NCBI RefSeq assembly: GCF_003003255.1
Contig: NZ_PVTD01000005.1
Location: 1-64,000 of the forward strand
DNA from: Aliiruegeria haliotis
GTDB lineage: Bacteria > Pseudomonadota > Alphaproteobacteria > Rhodobacterales > Rhodobacteraceae
Reading direction: 5' to 3'
DNA length: 64,000 bases
Position numbers and translations under genes: made by a program. Position 1 is the first letter of the stretch; every line of letters begins with the position of its first letter. Shown here piece after piece: positions 59,901 to 64,000 of this stretch. The notes beneath the pieces were generated by a model. That model did no database searches and was not told the DNA's origin. It worked only from the letters and a program-made list of their open reading frames with translations.

Positions 59901-61049
59901 GGAATGTGCGGAATCCTTCCCGACAGCGAGGATTTCGATGCCTGCGTGATGCGCCGGTCGCACTCGAAGGCCCATCCCGTCAGCCGTTGGGTCAATACTT
60001 TCCTGCCCTCGGCGTCGAGCCCGGCAAAGGTAGCCCATCTCGATTCTGCTGACCTGCAGCCGCTCGCGGCAAGAACCCACGCCAGCGACGGTCTGTATCC
60101 GAAGAAGGTCTGGCCATCGTTCAAAGCGCCCATAATGGGCCACAATTCCAACATCGTGGAACTGGTCTGTTCCGAGGAGCAGTTCACCCGGGTCAATACC
60201 GAGGACCTCGTGGTCGTCTGCTGCGCACGCAACGAAAAGGTCATGCTGCCGCATTTTCTGGATCACTACCGGCGAATGGGCGTCAACGGGTTCCTCATGA
60301 TCGACAATTTCTCCGATGATGGATCTCTGGAGTACCTCCTGGAGCAACCGGATGTGGCGACGTTCTCGGCTGAAACCGACTACTCGGAGTCGCAATATGG
60401 TGTTGCCTGGCAGCAGGCGGTCCTTTCAGCATTTCGGCAAAACCGTTGGTCGCTGGTTGCGGATGCCGACGAACTGCTCGTTCTGCGAAGCGACGAACCC
60501 TCGCTGCCCGACGTGGTCAAAGGTGACGACCTGCAAGGCTTTGATGCTGCGCGAGTATTCATGCTGGATCTATATCCGGGCGGCGATCTGTCTGATGCGC
60601 GCCTCGGCGATGACGGGCCGTTCGACGTTGCGGGGTTTGTGGATCGCGAGCCGTTCCTGTCAAACTCTTCGTCAGGGGGGCCGTTCTCCAATGCCGAGAC
60701 CTACACCAGCAGCCTTCGCCATCGACTCCTGCCCGGGTCGCGGCCGGAACTCTTCGTGGCCCAAAAGATTGCGCTGTTGAAGTACAAGCCCTGGATGCGG
60801 CTCTCAGCCGGGCTTCACTATGTCGCCAACGCGCAAGTTGCGCCGCGTGACATGATTTTCGCCCATTTCAAGTATCACGCGGACTTCCATCGCAAGGTAC
60901 GGGAAGAGACGGAGCGTGGCGAACACTTCAACAATGCAGAGGAGTATCGTCGATACAAGGCGTTGCTCTCCGAAGGTCGGGACAGCCTTTTCGATCCGGA
61001 GGTGTCTGTGCCTTGGAGGGACTGCGATTGGGTCAAGGCGCGGCTGTAG
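56931..61049 (+). CDS. trimodular protein: galectin-like N-terminus, GT31-like and GT2_4-like glycosyltransferases
   Basis: 1372 residues. Residues 1-123 look like a galectin: HLSFR (His40, Arg44), VFN (Asn53) and TWGGE (Trp60, Glu63) keep the sugar-binding order and most spacings of galectin-1, though the Asn between His and Arg is Ser and the last Arg is Val. About 124-230 is a second beta-rich region, and 230-790 a helical stretch. About 800-1000 resembles GT31 beta-1,3-galactosyltransferases: KIDDDCF (883 on), YAEGGTGYALN and EDKQTGDLL. From 1093, VVCCARNEKVMLPHFLDHYRRMG with ADADE (1177 on) is GT2_4-like. GAGGAA 7 bases before ATG 56931 supports the start. Likely builds a galactose-containing polymer. 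Confidence 0.75.
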   Translation: MLLSCQIAGETTWECLLRKDRFDHANVSFFDAEGEDILFHLSFRFPVGAMVFNSRFDGTWGGEVVKKCPVVADETPLRISFTSSHIRVEVAGREILRHRRRSGAAPIHWFDLHGGFSDLRIDGADGGPATVMGELAFTEPFALEGWAIDVGAEKQDIRIKCSGGVGDLPLARLTRPGLAEAAACSQIKLGVSAILPGRFWHNVPEGEDLTLQLVCNGKPCAAPLRISRREIVEIVEAALDVGSDKKKIVDIGKAAASSKPDKSKDAFLLVSAVEHAAFADIIDDLSAGARKNLLDTVTAYKLQDLLPSSRLIGDVETEEFAEIDRETAFTAPVNAVQKDLARFLAKQETPDPAAFLASEGDRLIETMEPEQARLLALRLTEVFCTHGAIDALNGFAMAARLGRADPKPPSWQRSLRLPLDVHNGEREPVVGFFQWLAERPKAWISTANLGWSMRQIVENCPPFLTDTDRETAARAFVDYVGTQADDYWGTSPCRHLVDTMVSLLENRHLFSSHFNDWLVYRAIRIYWMSPGFWTALQARPTAEAVLAEPALGRAYAAWERLESAVLEPDQPVQRGAPLPPYSEATSQAVRELALAGRQVQNLAAIDPFLERDLALRRLAMPNGRHLDGATPDFIAQSVREFSKEVPANEYVALQERASRHAVEWIADLGTDPEASEAQLQGIAPLLRVISGRRAGFVGIATAISMVSAALREGADREAEAAARLVRALLTSVAAWDQKDIQVSPAVRMSAFGLRQTALVTGNPQAHVLLDHFTDALANVPEPASSEMERMIPRGGMAAFFDTLVVIFSCRPLLETRVKAQRETWIRDLQDRGIPYVIVVGDGDDRLEGDVLHLNTPDGYEGLPRKVLDAVRWVQANTAFSHMLKIDDDCFLSVDRYFHSQSYRKFAYYGRKLTRDVGQTDRTWHLSRAKGGLHELDIDRSPEPSDYAEGGTGYALNRTIMEILIRTADTPKGAQLTLSSIMEDKQTGDLLGMCGILPDSEDFDACVMRRSHSKAHPVSRWVNTFLPSASSPAKVAHLDSADLQPLAARTHASDGLYPKKVWPSFKAPIMGHNSNIVELVCSEEQFTRVNTEDLVVVCCARNEKVMLPHFLDHYRRMGVNGFLMIDNFSDDGSLEYLLEQPDVATFSAETDYSESQYGVAWQQAVLSAFRQNRWSLVADADELLVLRSDEPSLPDVVKGDDLQGFDAARVFMLDLYPGGDLSDARLGDDGPFDVAGFVDREPFLSNSSSGGPFSNAETYTSSLRHRLLPGSRPELFVAQKIALLKYKPWMRLSAGLHYVANAQVAPRDMIFAHFKYHADFHRKVREETERGEHFNNAEEYRRYKALLSEGRDSLFDPEVSVPWRDCDWVKARL

Positions 61050-61117
61050 TCGCGCCACTTGGCCGGCGGCGGATCCCGGAGGCTGGGAGCCGCTCGGTCA
61101 CATCCAGAAAAAGGGCG

Positions 61118-62110
61118 TTATTCGGCAGGTTGACCGAAGGCAGGGCTGGAAGCACGGTCCTGGGCCAACATCGTAACCTCGGCATGGGGGCGGCTACGTT
61201 TACCGATGATGCCGTCACGAACACCGTGCCAGAGCATCTTGTAGTACGCGCGGCGGGCGTCCCCGTAGTGACGCCCGGCCGATAGCCACTTGGTCAGGAT
61301 CAGCAACAAGACCGGCCAGAACAGCATGCCCGCTGCAAAACGATACACCAGCAACCCGTTCCGCGCCGTGTAGTAGGCTTTCCAGATCGGGTTGTAGATA
61401 CTGGCCTTGCCGTCGTTCGGTGTGTTGAATTCATGCTCGAACTCGAGTTCGGGCACGAAGCCGATCTTCAGGCCGGCTTTCCGCAGACCGAGTGTATAGA
61501 GAACGTCGTCGCCGTAGATGAACAGGCTGCCGTCGGGATATCCCACCTGGCGGATCGTGTTTCGCGGGATGAAAAGACCCACGAAGGACGTTGCATCGAT
61601 CTCGCAAGGATCGGAGGAATAGGCACTGTCACCAATGTGAAACCCACCGCGGGACCTTCCGACAAGTGTTCCGCCCATGGTGCGGAAGAAGGTGGGCAAG
61701 TGCCAGAAGGGATTGATCGTCGGGCGGTTCATCTCGCAGATCCGGCCGTCTTTCAGGTAGACGGCGGCCGAGACCGCTCCCCATCCATTCATTTCCCCTT
61801 TTCGAAATCTCTCGAAGCAGCCGGGCTTGGGGCGAGCGTCGTCGTCCATGATGACGATCCAGTCGGGGTCGTCTTCCTCCACGGCCTTCCGCAAGCCAAG
61901 TTCGAAACCGCCGGCACCGCCGAGGTTGCCGGGCGCAAAGATGACCCGTACCCGGGAATCGTCCAGTGTCGAAAGCCAATCCTTTGTGCCGTCGGTGGAC
62001 CCGTTGTCGATCACGAATACCCGATCACACGGCTCATTCAGTAGGCGATGCAATGTACGTTTTATTTGCTCGAGGCGATTGTACGTGACCACGACGGCGG
62101 CCAATGTCAT
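61118..62110 (-). CDS. GT2 glycosyltransferase, galactofuranosyltransferase (GlfT)-like
   Basis: 330 residues. VVVTYNRLEQIKRTLH, DNGSTDGT, NLGGAGGF (62-69) and IVIMDDDARP with Asp89-91 are the hallmark of GlfT-type GT2 enzymes that use UDP-galactofuranose, matching the mutase nearby. A C-terminal hydrophobic stretch (FAAGMLFWPVLLLILTKWL) suggests membrane attachment. ATG 62110 starts at the conserved domain; no clear ribosome binding site is seen, and 51 further codons are open upstream. Convergent with the trimodular gene. Confidence 0.85.
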   Translation of the reverse strand: MTLAAVVVTYNRLEQIKRTLHRLLNEPCDRVFVIDNGSTDGTKDWLSTLDDSRVRVIFAPGNLGGAGGFELGLRKAVEEDDPDWIVIMDDDARPKPGCFERFRKGEMNGWGAVSAAVYLKDGRICEMNRPTINPFWHLPTFFRTMGGTLVGRSRGGFHIGDSAYSSDPCEIDATSFVGLFIPRNTIRQVGYPDGSLFIYGDDVLYTLGLRKAGLKIGFVPELEFEHEFNTPNDGKASIYNPIWKAYYTARNGLLVYRFAAGMLFWPVLLLILTKWLSAGRHYGDARRAYYKMLWHGVRDGIIGKRSRPHAEVTMLAQDRASSPAFGQPAE

Positions 62111-62430
62111 CGGCGAATTCGGTTCGCGCTCGTTTTCGACGCCCCTGATTGGAGCGAAAGGGCTATTTGCGGCACCCACACGACCGGACGCCTCATCGGC
62201 GCTTGGGAAATTGTGGACCACGCGTCCCCCGCCTACTGTCCAATTCAAGAAAACAACACCCAACCTAGTATTCCCGGTTTCGGCCCTCCGCAGAAAATGC
62301 CATGCGATGAGGCGGTTCCGAGATATTCCCGTTCCCGCGAGTCGTCGCAGGAACGGCGCTGTTTGTCAAAAGACGATATCAGGAATGTCGGCAATAAACC
62401 GCCTGATTCCCATTTGCCGCCCGGGGTTTA
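62111..62430. other. 320-base gap between the GlfT-like and KpsD-like genes
   Basis: Both flanking genes run leftward, so the promoter of the GlfT-like gene should lie here. A minus-strand TTGACA (about 62370) exists without a good -10. ATAAACC/GGTTTAT (62394-62400 with 62425-62431) form an inverted repeat across the kpsD stop. The frame extending the GlfT-like gene to 62263 has no ribosome binding site and is not taken as coding. Confidence 0.45.
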
Positions 62431-63525
62431 TCACCGCAGTTGGTTGTTGTAGCCGATCAGGGTGCCAAGAATTCCGAACACAGTGGAGGCGGCATTCACC
62501 GGCGATTCCGTTACAAGAACGGTGTCTCCAGAGTAGATCGGGAATTTCCCGGCGCTGAACAGCCCATCTGCGGTGGTCATGTCGATTGCAAAAACCGTGC
62601 GGGCGTTCCGCGGGCCGGTGCTGTCGCTGCGGACAGCCGATGACGGGTATTGTCGCAAAATGAGCACACCTTGCGGATTTGCTCGACGATCGTCGATGCC
62701 GGCCATGAGCGACAGGGCGTCCAGAGCGGAGATTTTGTCCTCGGAGAAGTAGACTGCCTCCTCCGTTCCAGTTGCCCCGAGCGCACGGAAAAACCGGTCA
62801 TCGTCCACCAGCGCAACCTTATCGCCGCCCTTCAGAATCGTGTCGGCATTTCCGTTTTCATAGAGCCGCTCAAGCGAGGTTCCATAGGTCTTTCCGGCGC
62901 GAATCAGGCGTACCTGGGGATTGCGCAATTGATCGGGCCCGCCGCCTTGGCTGATCAGGTTGAGCACCGTGAAGTGGCCTTCGGGCAGGGGCACGGTACC
63001 AGGGCTTCGAACGCCTCCAACAAGGCTCACCGAGCCTCTCGTGCCGGGCGAAACCGACAGTTGGACCTGCGCTGATGGAACGATCGCCGTCATTTCCTGT
63101 TCAATCACGCGCCGTGCGGCGTCCGGCGTCCTGTTGGCCACGTCGACATATCCGATGTAGGGCACGAAAACCTGCCCCCTCTCTGTCACGCGGAGGTTGG
63201 TGACCTCGGTAAGTTTCGAGGTCGGCGAGGTCAGCAGCGAGTTTTCCTCGCTGTCCCAGATCGTCAGGTCGATCCGGTCGAACGGCTGAATGCGAATGTC
63301 GCCGCTCGCTGCGGTGTGGTTGATCCAGCTGAATCGGCGGACGTTGTCCGTCGCGGGCCAGGTTGCGAGCGCAGGGACTGTGTCCCGGGTCACCGAGTAG
63401 AGAGAGAGGTTCGGAAACTCCGAGTTTACCTCTGCAAGTACCTCTCGTTCGATCGGCGCGCCACGAGGAAGGGCGCAGGCCCCCAACAGTATGAAGACCA
63501 TCAACGGCCGAAGCATGCTCAGCAC
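62431..63525 (-). CDS. kpsD: capsule polysaccharide export outer-membrane lipoprotein (KpsD/Wza type, GTG start)
   Basis: 364 residues. A lipoprotein signal with lipobox ILLGAC (Cys17). The Wza-like core has DRIDLTIWDSEE (polysaccharide export domain, PF02563-like), then SLBB-like segments (SVSLVGGVRSPGTVPLPEGHFTVLNLISQGGG). It would form the outer-membrane exit of the capsule exporter. GTG 63525 follows GGGGGA; ATG 63516 is the alternative. It is set apart from kpsE/T/M by the glycosyltransferase genes. Confidence 0.88.
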   Translation of the reverse strand: MLSMLRPLMVFILLGACALPRGAPIEREVLAEVNSEFPNLSLYSVTRDTVPALATWPATDNVRRFSWINHTAASGDIRIQPFDRIDLTIWDSEENSLLTSPTSKLTEVTNLRVTERGQVFVPYIGYVDVANRTPDAARRVIEQEMTAIVPSAQVQLSVSPGTRGSVSLVGGVRSPGTVPLPEGHFTVLNLISQGGGPDQLRNPQVRLIRAGKTYGTSLERLYENGNADTILKGGDKVALVDDDRFFRALGATGTEEAVYFSEDKISALDALSLMAGIDDRRANPQGVLILRQYPSSAVRSDSTGPRNARTVFAIDMTTADGLFSAGKFPIYSGDTVLVTESPVNAASTVFGILGTLIGYNNQLR

Positions 63526-63710
63526 AGTATCCCCCAGGTTTTTGTTTGGCGGCGCCAGATTGGCAGCGGCTCCGCCTGCGAAGAGATACCGTCAGCGGCT
63601 CGGGACGGTCAACCACTTGGAGCCCGAGTCAGTGCGACGCAGGGCCGGAAGTGATCCGGGCGGTTCGTCCTCGGCGGGGGTGTCCGGACCACTTGCGAAG
63701 GCCAGAGAAC

Positions 63711-64000
63711 TCAAAGAATGACGTCGCCACGGTCGAACTCCGCGAGCGAGAAGTCGGCGATGATCAGCGTATCACCGCTCTTGAAGTCGATGGTCAGGGC
63801 GCGGCTCCCGGATACAAGCCCCTTCAGCGTCCCGAAATTGGGAAGGCTGAAGCCGGTCAGATCCAACTGGTCCAAACCGTCCTGCCAATCCGTGATCCTG
63901 TCCCGTCCACCGTTGCGGGTGAACTCGAAAATGTCGGTCCCGCGGCCACCCGTCAGCGAATCGTTCCCCGGGCCGCCATGCAGGCGGTCGGTACCATCGC
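63711..64000 (-). CDS. RTX-type calcium-binding protein, C-terminus only
   Basis: The last 96 codons of a minus-strand gene cut by the right edge. GTDRLHGGPGNDSLTGGRG is the glycine/aspartate nonapeptide repeat of RTX (haemolysin-type) proteins, and DIFEFTRNGGRDRITDWQDGLDQLDL the usual capping sequence before a type I secretion end (LIIADFSLAEFDRGDVIL). A secreted protein, perhaps an enzyme or a surface protein. The gap to kpsD, 63526-63710, holds nothing clear. Confidence 0.85.
   Translation of the reverse strand, partial: DGTDRLHGGPGNDSLTGGRGTDIFEFTRNGGRDRITDWQDGLDQLDLTGFSLPNFGTLKGLVSGSRALTIDFKSGDTLIIADFSLAEFDRGDVIL

Noticed and set aside
59040-60395. 451-codon minus-strand ORF
   Set aside because: Antisense to the trimodular transferase gene.

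Overview
The window looks like the chromosome of a GC-rich alphaproteobacterium of the Rhodobacteraceae (Roseobacter group). The reasons are a BztABCD-type amino-acid ABC transporter, a DUF1489 gene, a hisS-hisZ-hisG cluster, class I LysRS, class II (B12-dependent) ribonucleotide reductase, an ATP12 chaperone, and the order rplQ - luxR - rarA - cytochromes - crcB - rluC - HAD - ATP12. No phage, IS element, CRISPR array, rRNA or tRNA was recognised.

Layout. 1-5.8 kb: the start of a zinc-type dehydrogenase, an orphan family-5 solute-binding protein, a SulP transporter fused to STAS and cyclic-nucleotide-binding domains, and a TIGR02466 oxygenase-like protein. 6.1-21.4 kb: ribosomal protein genes in three blocks, rpmC-rpmD, rplO-secY-adk and rpsM-rpsK-rpoA-rplQ. 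A DUF1127-like micro-gene and a cassette of sugar phosphorylase, membrane GDPD and secreted phospholipase A2-like genes sit between rpmD and rplO. 21.5-27.6 kb: a LuxR solo, rarA, cytochrome c'/b561, crcB, rluC-like, HAD and ATP12. 27.9-32.4 kb: bztABCD, with a hairpin between bztA and bztB. 32.5-46.4 kb: mostly housekeeping genes (protease, nadD, DMT exporter, PBP4, TerB-like, lysS, DUF4864, slyX, hisS-hisZ-hisG, two small uncharacterised genes, nrdJ).

46.7-64 kb is a surface-polysaccharide locus with KpsD/E/M/T-like export parts, an NDP-sugar epimerase, two tandem paralogous glycosyltransferases, UDP-galactopyranose mutase, a double GT2 protein, a GlfT-like GT2 and the C-terminus of an RTX-type protein. 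Its centrepiece is a 1372-residue protein whose N-terminus carries a galectin-like sequence pattern, followed by a helical middle, a GT31-like galactosyltransferase domain and a GT2_4-like domain. The enzymes fit together as makers and exporters of a polymer likely to contain galactose or galactofuranose, though the sequence does not prove its structure.

Several starts are non-ATG, chosen from Shine-Dalgarno position: rpsM (TTG), the epimerase (TTG), kpsE, kpsT, kpsD, nadD and the DUF1489 gene (all GTG). Family names come from recognising motifs by eye, not from database searches.
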